The notes beneath the pieces were generated by a model. The model was not told the DNA's origin. It did not search any database and was given only the letters and a program-made list of their open reading frames with translations. A DNA stretch of 64,000 bases from Synechococcus sp. BIOS-E4-1. GTDB lineage: Bacteria > Cyanobacteriota > Cyanobacteriia > PCC-6307 > Cyanobiaceae. Each line of letters begins with the position of its first letter. Position 1 is the first letter of the stretch. This document shows positions 35,146 through 44,653 of the stretch, one piece after another. Where the stretch lies: positions 2,253,494 through 2,317,493 of the forward strand of contig NZ_CP047935.1 of NCBI RefSeq assembly GCF_014279995.1, given 5' to 3'. Made by a program: the position numbers and the translations under genes.

Positions 35146-35777
35146 ACGCCACGAGCGCGTTGCCAATGATGGCGATTCCGTCTCCCATCAACGAGATCGT
35201 CGATCAGCTCGGCGCCAACGATCTCCCCTACACGATTCCGATTCACCCGAACCTGGTGCATTTCACGATCGGCTTGTTTGCGATCGGAATCGCTTTCGAT
35301 TTCGCGGGTGCGTTCTATCCACTGGAAAAACGCGTGTTCCGGTTCCTGGCACTGCCGGTGACACGGACCGGGTTCCACGACGTTGGTTGGTACAACGTGC
35401 TGGCCTGCAGCGTGATCACCTTTTTTACGGTGGCCGCTGGCTTCTTTGAAATGCTTCTGGCCGTGCCGCTGCCAGGCATTCACAGCGTCATTGGCCAGAA
35501 CGCCATCGACACCATGCTCTGGCATGCCATCGGAGGGGTGGCACTGCTGCTGATCATCGTGGCGATGACCATCTGGCGCGGATACCTGCGTTTCGTCTGG
35601 CGCAAAGACCTTGGTCGTCAGGTGACCTGGCTTTATCTGGCCTGTGGGGCAGTCATCCTTTTGGTGATGGGCGTTCATGGAAGTCTCGGTGCCTGGCTCG
35701 CCAGTGAGTTCGGTGTGCACATCACGGCGGATCAACTACTGGCAGCCGGAGCCGATCTCAAGGAGGCTCTGCCATGA
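35142..35777 (+). CDS. DUF2231 membrane protein (oxidase operon, second)
   Basis: 211 residues with four helices. IPIHPNLVHFTIGLFAIGIA repeats the HPxxVHF motif, and further His (TMLWHAIGGV, MGVHGSL) could bind haem b. The start overlaps the upstream stop and its own stop overlaps ctaC2 (ATGA at 35774-35777). The pair may form a cytochrome b-like unit of the oxidase; this is inference from position and motif. Confidence 0.85.
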   Translation: MNATSALPMMAIPSPINEIVDQLGANDLPYTIPIHPNLVHFTIGLFAIGIAFDFAGAFYPLEKRVFRFLALPVTRTGFHDVGWYNVLACSVITFFTVAAGFFEMLLAVPLPGIHSVIGQNAIDTMLWHAIGGVALLLIIVAMTIWRGYLRFVWRKDLGRQVTWLYLACGAVILLVMGVHGSLGAWLASEFGVHITADQLLAAGADLKEALP

Positions 35778-36721
35778 CATCGACTCGCCAGAGCCCAAAG
35801 AAAGGCCTACCGCTCAGGCTGCTGGCCGTGATCCTGGTCTCGACCGCGCTGGATGCGGCGGTGAGCTTCCAGGTGTCGCGCTGGGCCTATGGCTGGCTTC
35901 CGGTTCCAGCATCCACGGCTGCGCCCTATGTCGACAATCTCTTCAGCCTCGAGGTCGGCATCGGCTGCTTCGTCTTTGTCGGCTGTGTGGGTTTCATTAT
36001 CTGGTCGTTGTTATTCAGTCGGGCTGAGAAGTACGACGAGAGTGATGGTCTTCCGATTGAAGGCAACACCAAACTTGAAGTCACCTGGACGGTGATCCCT
36101 TTTGTCATCGTCATGGCCCTGGCCTTCTATTCCATCCACGTGAACGAAAAGCTGGCCTCGCTCGGGCCCAAGCAGAAGTACGACGTGGCTCTCAATCAGT
36201 CTCCCGATGCTGTCGCAACCCTGGACGCTCGTCGCGACATCGGACCGATCGAGGTGATTGCCAGGCAATGGTCCTGGGAATTCGTCTACCCCGATGGTGT
36301 GCGCAGTTCGGAACTGCATCTACCACTCAATCAGCGCGCCAACTTCCTGTTGATCTCCGAAGATGTTCTTCACAGCTTCTACATCCCAGCGTTTCGCCTG
36401 AAGCAGGACATCATTCCAGGAAGCGTGATCTCCTACAGCATCACGCCCACCCGTGAAGGTCGCTTCAGGCTGCGCGACGCCATGTTCAGCGGCGCTTACT
36501 TCTCCAAGAACCAGACAGACGTGATTGTCGAGTCGGAAGAGGCGTACGACTCCTGGCTGACCAAGACGGCCAAGCGTCCGCTGGTCCAGGGCCTCAGCCC
36601 AGGCACCTCTCTTTACGAAAAACGTCTCAAGGACGGCGACCGTGGATGGGCCACCGTTCCCCCCGCCCCTCCACCGATGGTCAACGACCCCGGCAACCCC
36701 GAAGCGCCCCACGACGCCTGA
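35774..36721 (+). CDS. ctaCII: alternative terminal oxidase subunit II (no CuA site)
   Basis: 315 residues with two N-terminal helices and a periplasmic cupredoxin domain (IEVIARQWSWEFVYPDG; DVLHSFYIPAFRLKQDIIPG). The usual CuA loop CxxxC..H..M is replaced by RLRDAMFSGAYFSKNQTD, so both Cys are missing. That is the known feature of cyanobacterial ARTO-type subunit II, thought to take electrons from quinol. Proline-rich C-terminal tail. It overlaps the upstream DUF2231 gene. Confidence 0.92.
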   Translation: MTSTRQSPKKGLPLRLLAVILVSTALDAAVSFQVSRWAYGWLPVPASTAAPYVDNLFSLEVGIGCFVFVGCVGFIIWSLLFSRAEKYDESDGLPIEGNTKLEVTWTVIPFVIVMALAFYSIHVNEKLASLGPKQKYDVALNQSPDAVATLDARRDIGPIEVIARQWSWEFVYPDGVRSSELHLPLNQRANFLLISEDVLHSFYIPAFRLKQDIIPGSVISYSITPTREGRFRLRDAMFSGAYFSKNQTDVIVESEEAYDSWLTKTAKRPLVQGLSPGTSLYEKRLKDGDRGWATVPPAPPPMVNDPGNPEAPHDA

Positions 36722-36726
36722 CCCCG

Positions 36727-38415
36727 ATGACCACCACCAAATACGACCCCAGGGTGCTCAAGGCGCCCCACCCAGTCCCAGGCGCTCCCGACAACTGGAA
36801 GCGCTTCTTCAGCTTCAACACCGACGCGAAAGTGATCGGGATTCAGTACATCGGGCTGGCACTTTTCTTCCTGCTCGTGGGAGGCCTGCTGGCGATGGTC
36901 ATGCGCGGTGAATTGATCACTCCGCCAGCGGATCTGGTCGACCCCAGTGTCTACAACGGGCTCTACACGATGCACGGAACGGTGATGCTGTTCCTGTTTC
37001 TGTTCCCGGTCCTGAACGGATTCAACAATCTGTTGATCCCCACCATGATCGGTGCCCCAGACATGGCCTTCCCCAAGCTGAACGCCGCTGCCTTCTGGCT
37101 GGTGCCAGTGTTTGCTTTCGTGCTGCTGAGCAGTTTCTTCGTCCCTGGAGGACCAGCTTCGTCGGGTTGGTGGTCCTATCCACCGGTGAGCATTCAGAAC
37201 CCACTCGGTCACCTGATCAACGGCGAATTCCTCTGGATCCTGGCCGTTGCGATCTCCGGCGTGTCATCGATTATGGGTGCCATCAACTTCGTCACCACGA
37301 TCATCCGCATGCGGGCACCAGGCATGGGCTTTTTCAAGATGCCCGTGTTCGTGTGGACAGCCTGGGCCGCACAGACCCTTCAGCTCATCGGTCTCCCGGC
37401 GCTGACGGGAGGCGCCATCATGCTGCTGTTTGATCTCAGTTTCGGAACCAGCTTCTTCCGGCCTGAAGGTGGAGGAGATCCAGTGCTTTACCAGCACTTT
37501 TTCTGGTTCTACTCACATCCTGCGGTCTACGTGATGGTTCTGCCGGTGTTCGGCATCTTTTCTGAGCTGATCACGGTTTATTCACGCAAACCTCTGTTCG
37601 GCTACAAGTTCGTGGCATTGGCCTCGTTCATCATCACCTTCCTGGGACTGATTGTCTGGGTGCATCACATGTTCTATACGGGAACTCCACAGTGGATGCG
37701 CAATCTGGTGATGATCACGACCATGCTGATCGCCGTTCCCACCGGCGTGAAGGTGTTCGCCTGGCTAGGAACACTCTGGGGAGCGAAGATCCGTCTCACC
37801 ACTCCCATGTTGTTCGTTCTGGGTGGACTGGTGAATTTCATCTTCGGAGGCATCACCGGCGTCATGCTGGGCACGGTTCCGATCGACATCCATGTCGGCA
37901 ACACCTATTTCGTTGTCGCCCATTTCCACTACATCATCTTCAACACCATTGGATTCGGAATCTTCGCCGGTATCTATCACTGGTTCCCCAAATTCACTGG
38001 CCGGATGTACTACGAAGGGCTGGGCAAAATCCACTTCACCCTTACATTCATTGGCGCAACCCTCAACTGGCTTCCGCTGCACTGGGCCGGCCTTTATGGC
38101 ATGCCACGTCGCGTGGCCTCCTATGACCCGGAATTCGCCCTCTGGAATGTGATTGCCAGCATCGGGGCGTTCATGCTGGGGGTGGCCTCCATTCCCTTCA
38201 TTCTCAATATCGTCAGCTCCTGGGCGAGGGGAGCGAAGGCCCCCGCCAATCCCTGGAGAGCCATTGGCCTGGAATGGTTGCTTCCCTCACCCCCTCCTGC
38301 AGAGAATTTCGAGGACGATATTCCCACTGTGATCAGTGAGCCCTATGGCTACGGCCTGGGCAAACCCCTTGTCGAAGACGAGGAGTTCTACGTCCGACGT
38401 TCCATGGAGGCCTGA
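36727..38415 (+). CDS. ctaDII: alternative terminal oxidase subunit I
   Basis: 562 residues, twelve helices. GLYTMHGTVMLFLFLFPVL holds a haem-a ligand, FWFYSHPAVYVMVLPVFG the CuB His and cross-linked Tyr, VHHMFYTG two more CuB His, and VVAHFHYIIF the haem a3 ligand. The common HPEVY motif reads YSHPAVY, as in A2-type haem-copper oxidases. Reduces O2 to water with proton pumping. Five bases after ctaCII; ATG 36727 chosen because upstream codons are the shadow of ctaCII. Confidence 0.95.
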   Translation: MTTTKYDPRVLKAPHPVPGAPDNWKRFFSFNTDAKVIGIQYIGLALFFLLVGGLLAMVMRGELITPPADLVDPSVYNGLYTMHGTVMLFLFLFPVLNGFNNLLIPTMIGAPDMAFPKLNAAAFWLVPVFAFVLLSSFFVPGGPASSGWWSYPPVSIQNPLGHLINGEFLWILAVAISGVSSIMGAINFVTTIIRMRAPGMGFFKMPVFVWTAWAAQTLQLIGLPALTGGAIMLLFDLSFGTSFFRPEGGGDPVLYQHFFWFYSHPAVYVMVLPVFGIFSELITVYSRKPLFGYKFVALASFIITFLGLIVWVHHMFYTGTPQWMRNLVMITTMLIAVPTGVKVFAWLGTLWGAKIRLTTPMLFVLGGLVNFIFGGITGVMLGTVPIDIHVGNTYFVVAHFHYIIFNTIGFGIFAGIYHWFPKFTGRMYYEGLGKIHFTLTFIGATLNWLPLHWAGLYGMPRRVASYDPEFALWNVIASIGAFMLGVASIPFILNIVSSWARGAKAPANPWRAIGLEWLLPSPPPAENFEDDIPTVISEPYGYGLGKPLVEDEEFYVRRSMEA

Positions 38416-38418
38416 TCC

Positions 38419-39024
38419 ATGACAAGCACCAATGCTGATCTACCGCTGAAGCATGTACCCGGACACATCAAGCACGACGGGCACAATCTCACGGGCTTCA
38501 TCATTTTCCTCTGCTCAGAAAGCATTATCTTCCTGGCATTTTTTGTTGGGTATTCACTTCTGAAAATCACCAGTCCTGAATGGCTTCCTGAGGGTGTCGA
38601 AGGCCTTGAGACACGGATGCCTCTGATTAATACAGTCATTCTTGTGAGCTCCAGCTTTGTTGCCTATTTCGCAGAGCGCTATCTGCACAAGGAGAATCTC
38701 TGGGGTTTCCGGGCCATGTGGCTGCTCACAATGGCCATGGGCAGCTACTTCGTCTACGGGCAATATGTCGAATGGTCGGAGCTCGCATTCAGCTTGAGCA
38801 GTGGAGTTTTCGGGGGAACGTTCTATTTGCTGACCGGCTTTCATGGCCTTCATGTGATCACGGGAATCCTACTGATGGGGCTGATGCTGGCGCGTTCCTT
38901 CCGCCCCAATAACTACGCCAAGGGAGAGATGGGTGTCACAGCAGTGAGCCTGTTCTGGCATTTTGTGGATGTGATCTGGATCATCCTTTATCTCCTGATT
39001 TATGTGTGGCAGCGAACCAGCTGA
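38419..39024 (+). CDS. ctaEII: alternative terminal oxidase subunit III
   Basis: 201 residues with five helices. FLCSESIIFLAFFVGYSLLK near the start, FYLLTGFHGLHVITGILLMG with the conserved Gly-His pair and FWHFVDVIWIILYLLIYVWQ at the end are typical of subunit III. It closes the DUF2231-DUF2231-ctaC-ctaD-ctaE operon, three bases after ctaDII. Confidence 0.94.
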   Translation: MTSTNADLPLKHVPGHIKHDGHNLTGFIIFLCSESIIFLAFFVGYSLLKITSPEWLPEGVEGLETRMPLINTVILVSSSFVAYFAERYLHKENLWGFRAMWLLTMAMGSYFVYGQYVEWSELAFSLSSGVFGGTFYLLTGFHGLHVITGILLMGLMLARSFRPNNYAKGEMGVTAVSLFWHFVDVIWIILYLLIYVWQRTS

Positions 39025-39066
39025 TCGCCGTCTGAATCACTCAGTTCTCAACGACATCAGCCACCC

Positions 39067-40557
39067 ATGATCATCGACGACAGCCATTACGACATCATCA
39101 TCATCGGGAGTGGTGCGGGGGGAGGCACTCTGGCGGGGTACCTCAGCCGCGAAGGCCGCAGTGTGCTTCTGCTCGAGCGGGGAGAAGCCGTGGAAGCCGG
39201 GTGGCAGAAGCGTCCGCGTGTCAAGGATGAACTTTGGTTTGGGCCCGATGGGGATCCCTTTTCACCTCAGACTTTTTACGCCCTTGGCGGAAACACCAAA
39301 ATCTGGGGCGCCGTGCTCGAGCGCATGCGCGAAAAGGATTTCACCGACCTGCCTTTGCAGGAGGGAGTTTCGCCCGCATGGCCCTTCGATTACAGCCATC
39401 TGGCGCCTTACTACGACCAGGCTGAGGCGGTTTATCGGGTTCATGGCAAAGCTGGCGTCGATCCCACAGAACCAACACGCAGCAGAGGCTTTGACCAATC
39501 ACCGCGCCCGGTGATGCCATTCCTGGAAGAGCTGCGGGAAGGGCTGCTGCGCCAGGGTTGTCAACCCTATGACCTCCCTCTCAGTTGGTCAGACAATGAA
39601 GAAAGTCCGGTTGGTGATGCGGAGCTCTGTGGACTAGCGACTGCCGACACCGGCAATCTGGAGATCCGCTACAAAGCAAAAGCTCTCAGGCTGCATGTGA
39701 GTCCCAGCGGACGGGAGGTGAAGAAGGTTGAGGCGGATGTAAACGGCGAGATCTGGTTGTTTTCCGCCAATCTGTTCGTGCTGGCTGCCGGTGCGATCAA
39801 CACACCGGCCATCCTGCTGCGATCCGGCAATGAACGTCACCCCCGCGGTCTGAGTAACAAGTCGGACCAGGTAGGCAGAAACCTGATGAACGTTCAGATC
39901 ACCTCGATCCTGCAGCGTTCCGCGGCACCCAACAGCGGTCTCTATGCACGGTCTTACGGAGTGAACGACTACTACTGGGGAGACAAAAATGTGAGCTTCC
40001 CATTGGGACACATTCAGGCAGCTGGAGGTGTGCTTCAGGATGCACTGTTTGCTGAGTCACCACCTGTCCTCTCTCTGGTCAGCAAACTGATCCCCAATTT
40101 CGGGATCAAGCGGCTTGCTTCCCGCACAGTGGCCTGGTGGGCCATGACAGAAGTGCTTCCCGATCAGGAGAACAAGGTCTGGCTTAACAAGGAACAGATC
40201 CGCATCAATTATCTGCACAACAATCGCGAAGCCCATGACCGACTGGTTTATCGATGGATCGATACGCTCAAAGCCGTGGAAGCCGATCCGGGAACCAAGG
40301 TGGTGACCTCAGAGCCGGTTCATCCTCGCGGAGAAGCTCCTCTCAGTGTGGTGGGTTTTGCATGCGGCACCTGCCGCATGGGAGAGGATCCAGTCGCATC
40401 GGTGGTGGATGCAACAGGAAAGTGCCATGAACTCGACAACGTCTACATCGCCGACAGCAGCGTGTTCCCAAGTTGCCCAAGCGTGGGGCCTGGTCTCACC
40501 ACCATCGCCCTCGCCCTGCGAATGGCAGACACTCTCCACAAGAGACTTCAGAACTGA
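39067..40557 (+). CDS. GMC-like FAD protein lacking the catalytic pair
   Basis: 496 residues, paralogous to the gene at 24979. IIIIGSGAGGGTLAGYLSRE binds FAD, and NVYIADSSVFPSCPSVGPGL is the second FAD segment. At the catalytic positions it reads VGFACGTCRMG and SVGPGLTTIA, i.e. Phe instead of His and Gly instead of Asn, so classic GMC oxidation is doubtful. It lies 42 bases after the oxidase operon on the same strand, possibly co-transcribed, and may feed electrons to it or use another mechanism. Confidence 0.85.
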   Translation: MIIDDSHYDIIIIGSGAGGGTLAGYLSREGRSVLLLERGEAVEAGWQKRPRVKDELWFGPDGDPFSPQTFYALGGNTKIWGAVLERMREKDFTDLPLQEGVSPAWPFDYSHLAPYYDQAEAVYRVHGKAGVDPTEPTRSRGFDQSPRPVMPFLEELREGLLRQGCQPYDLPLSWSDNEESPVGDAELCGLATADTGNLEIRYKAKALRLHVSPSGREVKKVEADVNGEIWLFSANLFVLAAGAINTPAILLRSGNERHPRGLSNKSDQVGRNLMNVQITSILQRSAAPNSGLYARSYGVNDYYWGDKNVSFPLGHIQAAGGVLQDALFAESPPVLSLVSKLIPNFGIKRLASRTVAWWAMTEVLPDQENKVWLNKEQIRINYLHNNREAHDRLVYRWIDTLKAVEADPGTKVVTSEPVHPRGEAPLSVVGFACGTCRMGEDPVASVVDATGKCHELDNVYIADSSVFPSCPSVGPGLTTIALALRMADTLHKRLQN

Positions 40558-40577
40558 TCCAGGGACGACTCCCAATA

Positions 40578-40593
40578 TGAGCTGATCAGCTCA
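40578..40593. other. 16-bp perfect palindrome between convergent genes
   Basis: TGAGCTGATCAGCTCA, self-complementary, lying between the GMC gene and gor, both of which end toward it. No T-run. It could serve as a 3'-end structure for both transcripts or a protein site. Confidence 0.3.
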
Positions 40594-40615
40594 TCCAGAA
40601 TCAGTTCTGATGTGA

Positions 40616-41977
40616 TCAGCCCATGGTCACGAATTCTTCCGACACCGTGGGATGCAGAGCCATGGTGCGATCGAAGTCGGATTTGGTCGCACCCATACCA
40701 ACGGCGATTGCCGCCATCTGAATGATCTCTGCAGCATGTTCACCGACCATGTGGCACCCCAGCACGCGCTCGGTTTCAACCTCGAGCACCAGCTTGAGCA
40801 GGCAGCGCGGGCCACGCTTGGGTAAGGCCTGTGCCATGGAGCGGAAGCGGGCCCGATAAACCACCACCCCATCGGCGCCGTATTGGGCGATGGCGTCTTC
40901 TTCCGACAATCCCACCGTCGCCAGCTCTGGCTGACTGAACACGGCACTGGCCACCAATTCATGGTCCACCTGTCGCGGACGATCTCCGTAGACGCTGTCT
41001 GCGAAGGCGCGACCCTCATCAATCGCCACAGGAGTGAGGCAGATGCGATCGGTCACATCACCAACAGCGAACACATGGGGGACATTGGTGCGTTGATCAG
41101 CATCAACGGGTATGCGATTGCCCTGGATCGTCACTCCTGCAGCTTCGAGGTTGAGACCTTGCAGAAAAGGTCGTCTTCCAGTAGCCAGCAGCACACCACC
41201 ACAGGCGATTTGATCACCGCGATTGGTTCGAACGACCAGATCTCCCGGATTTCCCTCAATGGCTTCAGGGCCTGTGGAGAACTGCACATTGACGCCATTC
41301 TCAGCCATACCCTCCTGCACAACAGCTGCAAGTTCGGCATCAAATCCGCGCAATAGATGCTCGCGTCGCACCAGCTGTGTCACTTCGACACCAAGGCCGC
41401 TGAGAATGCCGGCGAATTCGCAGGCGATGAAGCCGGCACCCACCACAACCATTCGCTCCGGGAAACGCTCCAGCAGGAACATGTCGTCGCTGACCCAGCC
41501 CAGCTCAACTCCTGGGATATCAGGCCGCTGGGGGCGGCCGCCGACACCGATCAGCACCCTCTCAGCATGCAGACGTTGCTCTGGTGCACCACCGGAATCA
41601 GCGGAGACAACAATGTGATGTTCGTCCTCAAACCGTGCCCAGCCTTTGATCAGAGTGACATCGGCCTTCGCCAAAAAATCAATGTGCATGGCATTGAGGC
41701 GATCCACCTCAGCACGCACATTCGCCAACAACTGTGCTGAATCAATCCGGACCTCAGACGGATGGACGCCGTAACTGGAGGCCTCCTCCATCTGCTCCGC
41801 CATCTGGGATCCGTAGACCAGCAGTTTCTTGGGGACGCACCCCCTGATCACGCAGGTGCCGCCCACGCGGTCCCCTTCCACGATGGCCACGCGAGCACCG
41901 TGACGCGCTGCCCGCTTGGCGGCCGCCAGGCCACCGGATCCGGCTCCGATCACCACAAGATCAAACGACTGGTCCAC
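40616..41977 (-). CDS. gor: glutathione reductase
   Basis: 453 residues, GTG start. FAD motif VVIGAGSGGLAAAKRAARHG, redox disulfide GGTCVIRGCVPKKL, NADPH motif VVVGAGFIACEFAG with downstream Arg pair (VRREHLLRG) and C-terminal LHPTVSEEFVTMG with the catalytic His-Glu. It regenerates GSH from GSSG in the cytoplasm with NADPH. Monocistronic, convergent with the GMC gene. Confidence 0.95.
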   Translation of the reverse strand: MDQSFDLVVIGAGSGGLAAAKRAARHGARVAIVEGDRVGGTCVIRGCVPKKLLVYGSQMAEQMEEASSYGVHPSEVRIDSAQLLANVRAEVDRLNAMHIDFLAKADVTLIKGWARFEDEHHIVVSADSGGAPEQRLHAERVLIGVGGRPQRPDIPGVELGWVSDDMFLLERFPERMVVVGAGFIACEFAGILSGLGVEVTQLVRREHLLRGFDAELAAVVQEGMAENGVNVQFSTGPEAIEGNPGDLVVRTNRGDQIACGGVLLATGRRPFLQGLNLEAAGVTIQGNRIPVDADQRTNVPHVFAVGDVTDRICLTPVAIDEGRAFADSVYGDRPRQVDHELVASAVFSQPELATVGLSEEDAIAQYGADGVVVYRARFRSMAQALPKRGPRCLLKLVLEVETERVLGCHMVGEHAAEIIQMAAIAVGMGATKSDFDRTMALHPTVSEEFVTMG

Positions 41978-42112
41978 CGCAACTAACGCTCAATTACCAC
42001 CCATTCTGATGGGTCTGGTTTCCGGCTCTTCTCAGGGTGCGATCAGGATCAGCAAACCAACCAATCTGTGAGATCCGCATAGGGTTGGATTCGTCGAGAC
42101 CTGGAGTCCGGT

Positions 42113-42763
42113 GTGCATCTGCCTCACTACGACCGGATTCCTGATCATGACGGTGGTCACCATCTGATCAAAGTCAGGGTGAGTGATCTTCAGCCCACAC
42201 AGATGTGCGTTGGGCTTGCGGAAGTGCGCAGCCGTCAGAAGGACTTCCGTCAGGAAAGCAGCAAGGAACGGCTCGAGTATCTGCGGGGCAAGCCTGTGCC
42301 CCTGGTGCGCAACCGCCTGGGGCAGCTCTGGATGGTGGATCGACACCACCGCCTGAGAGCCTTGCTGGAGATGGACCCCGACGTCACCACCTATGGCTAC
42401 GTGATCGCTGAGCTTGACAGCGCCAGCAGCGATGCAGCCCTGCTGGCCCTGCAGGATCGGGGCTGGCTCTATCTCCATGACGGGCGCGGCAACGGTCCCT
42501 GGGAACCCTGCGAACTGCCTCAGTCATTGCTTGGCCTCGAGGACGATCCCTACCGAAGCCTCGTCTGGAAACTCAAGAAGGAGGGTCTGATCAAGCCACA
42601 GCGCCTGATCCCTTATCACGAGTTTCGCTGGGGGGCATGGCTGCGCACCCGCCCTCTGCCTCCGTTCAGTTCATCCCAGCTGGAACCGGCTCTGCCGGCA
42701 TCCCGAAGACTGGCTCAGTCCAGAGCTGCAGCTCATCTGGCCGGCTGGACCGGTCAGAGCTGA
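42113..42763 (+). CDS. putative ParB-like nuclease (ParBc_2)
   Basis: 216 residues, GTG start. IKVRVSDLQPTQMCVGLAEV and LWMVDRHHRLRALLEMDPDV fit the ParB-like nuclease family with the D-R/H-H motif. It is unlinked to a parA gene, and chromosome partition is unlikely. Function unknown. Divergent from gor with about 135 bases between. Confidence 0.78.
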   Translation: MHLPHYDRIPDHDGGHHLIKVRVSDLQPTQMCVGLAEVRSRQKDFRQESSKERLEYLRGKPVPLVRNRLGQLWMVDRHHRLRALLEMDPDVTTYGYVIAELDSASSDAALLALQDRGWLYLHDGRGNGPWEPCELPQSLLGLEDDPYRSLVWKLKKEGLIKPQRLIPYHEFRWGAWLRTRPLPPFSSSQLEPALPASRRLAQSRAAAHLAGWTGQS

Positions 42764-42829
42764 ACACGTAAGAGGTGTTGTCCACACCACTGCGCTGTCC
42801 GACGAAGATCCACGAACCAAACCCCGCCC

Positions 42830-43357
42830 ATGCGTCTCCTGACTTCAGCCCTGGCCGCAGCAGCACTGATCACAACCTCAACGGCAAAGGCTGTTGAGAT
42901 CAATGACCAAACCAGTTTTGTGGGAGTGCCGACGAAGGCGAAACTCACCAACTACCGGTGGTACGCGTTCGAGTGTTGCGCCACTTACTACGTGACGCTG
43001 GACTTTCCAGAGGGCGCTGGTGCCGATCTGGGAGGGATCAATCTGGAACAGATCCGTGGCGCCCAGGCCGCTTTCTATTACGGAGCCGTGCCAGTCAAAG
43101 CCTTCATCGGCACTCCGCGTCGTCAAGGGAACTCTCTTGACGTCAAGGCGGAATTCAGTGATGACGCACGTTCGGTCAACGTCAGATTCGCATCAGCGGT
43201 GCTCCCTGGAGATACCGTCACGATCGCCTTTGAGGCAGGCGTGAACCCACCGGGTGACATCTACACCTTTTCGCTGACGGCTATTCCGGCAGGGCCGAAT
43301 CCGATCCCTCAGATGGTGGGTGTGGTGCAGATGGAGATCTTTGAACCCGTTTACTGA
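42830..43357 (+). CDS. DUF2808 secreted protein
   Basis: 175 residues with a signal peptide (MRLLTSALAAAALITTSTAKA). VTLDFPEGAGADLGGINLEQI and FIGTPRR fit DUF2808, a cyanobacterial extracytoplasmic beta-rich family of unknown role. Two adjacent Cys (FECCATYYV) are present. Last GC-rich gene before the AT-rich stretch. Confidence 0.8.
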   Translation: MRLLTSALAAAALITTSTAKAVEINDQTSFVGVPTKAKLTNYRWYAFECCATYYVTLDFPEGAGADLGGINLEQIRGAQAAFYYGAVPVKAFIGTPRRQGNSLDVKAEFSDDARSVNVRFASAVLPGDTVTIAFEAGVNPPGDIYTFSLTAIPAGPNPIPQMVGVVQMEIFEPVY

Positions 43358-43450
43358 GGCTGGAGGCTACTGATCAACAAACCACGACGCTTGCTACATA
43401 AACAGAGTCCAAAAATAAGCTCTATCAAAAGAAGTTAATTTGGACTACTC

Positions 43451-44188
43451 TTAGAAACTTAATGTTGGCTGATCCGCCGCTGAAGCGTGAATATCTTTCC
43501 AGCCCAGGCCCTGAATAGCAAGAACCTTCAATAAAGTTTTTTTATCCATCCATTCACCATAAATATCATTTCCAAAAGGGCCCGCCGAATGGTGAGGGAA
43601 TGAATACAAAACCTGCTTATCAAGAACTGGAGAATAAAATATAGATCGGTTATAAATACTACCAACTGATCGGCCATCAACAAGCTTAAAACTTTTGTAA
43701 CCCAGCTTCTCCGAGAGCAAGGCAAAAACCCCGATCGTGTGAGACTCGACTGAAATATAAGGCGGAATGATTTGATTCAAAACAAAAGCATTTAAAAGAT
43801 TTTCATCATAACCTTCAACATCTATTTTTGCATAGTAAGGCATGCCGTATCGCTTGATCAAGCTACCAACACTGATCGCTTTAACGTCTATCCTTGTGAA
43901 GTCTTTTTCAGTAAATCCACCCTCATCCGGCGCCTTGCCTGGGGCCACCAAAGTACTACGCACATGATACTTGTCATGCAAATAAAAATCAATATTGCCG
44001 TCAGAACTTTCGGTTATTGCGCAGTTTTCAACAATAAGCCTTTCCTTCAAAATCTCTTCTTTAAAACGACCCCTGATAAATTCACACAAGGCCGGATTGG
44101 CTTCGATTGAAATTACCTTGTCAGACTTAAGGAGATAATAAGGTATATCATCACCATTATTACTCCCAAAATCGTATATTGTTTTCAT
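43451..44188 (-). CDS. FkbM-family methyltransferase
   Basis: 245 residues. MKTIYDFGSNNGDDIPYYLL is the SAM-binding loop, VISIEANPALCE the acidic ribose-binding strand, and AKIDVEGYDENLLNAFVLN the FkbM motif IDVEGxE/D. O-methylation of sugars or natural products is the family's usual reaction; substrate unknown. The gene and its flanks are AT-rich unlike both neighbours, which suggests transfer. No glycosyltransferase cluster is next to it. Confidence 0.85.
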   Translation of the reverse strand: MKTIYDFGSNNGDDIPYYLLKSDKVISIEANPALCEFIRGRFKEEILKERLIVENCAITESSDGNIDFYLHDKYHVRSTLVAPGKAPDEGGFTEKDFTRIDVKAISVGSLIKRYGMPYYAKIDVEGYDENLLNAFVLNQIIPPYISVESHTIGVFALLSEKLGYKSFKLVDGRSVGSIYNRSIFYSPVLDKQVLYSFPHHSAGPFGNDIYGEWMDKKTLLKVLAIQGLGWKDIHASAADQPTLSF

Positions 44189-44653
44189 TGGCAGCCACCC
44201 TTGAAATATAAGTTTTTAGCTTAACATAATATCAAAACTTTCGGTTCAGACATTTAATTGGAGCTTCGCAACTAAAAACATACCTTCAACACTCTCTAGG
44301 GCTCCCAAAGGACTCACCCTTAAGGGCTTAGGGCTCAACCCAATACGGACAGAGAAGAGGGATAGTGAAACATTTCCATATCAAAACAATCTATACACAG
44401 CAAAACTACTTTAATCCCAATCAAGCCATCAGGACCAAGAAATTATCATTATAAGCAGGCCTAGCCTTAACCGTAATAACTTCAAAAGCCATCCAAGTCC
44501 GATCAAAGAATCTACTTTCTACCAATTACAAATTAAGGGGTTCTCTAACGTTGCAGAAAGAGGCAATTGAGTTGTGGGGCAATTTGAGCAAGGCATTTGA
44601 TCTCATATTGAAATTTTTGAATCCAATAACAAAGTTTGAGGCAATAAGAAAAC
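44189..44653. other. AT-rich intergenic region downstream of dnaA
   Basis: 465 bases without a credible gene; several short inverted segments (e.g. CCCTTAAGGG near 44320). A TATACACAG near 44392 has a weak similarity to a DnaA box, but no cluster of boxes is seen, so I do not call an origin. Confidence 0.5.

Noticed and set aside
44385-44405. Possible DnaA box and replication origin downstream of dnaA
   Set aside because: Only one weak match (TATACACAG) and no cluster of boxes or AT-rich unwinding element next to it.
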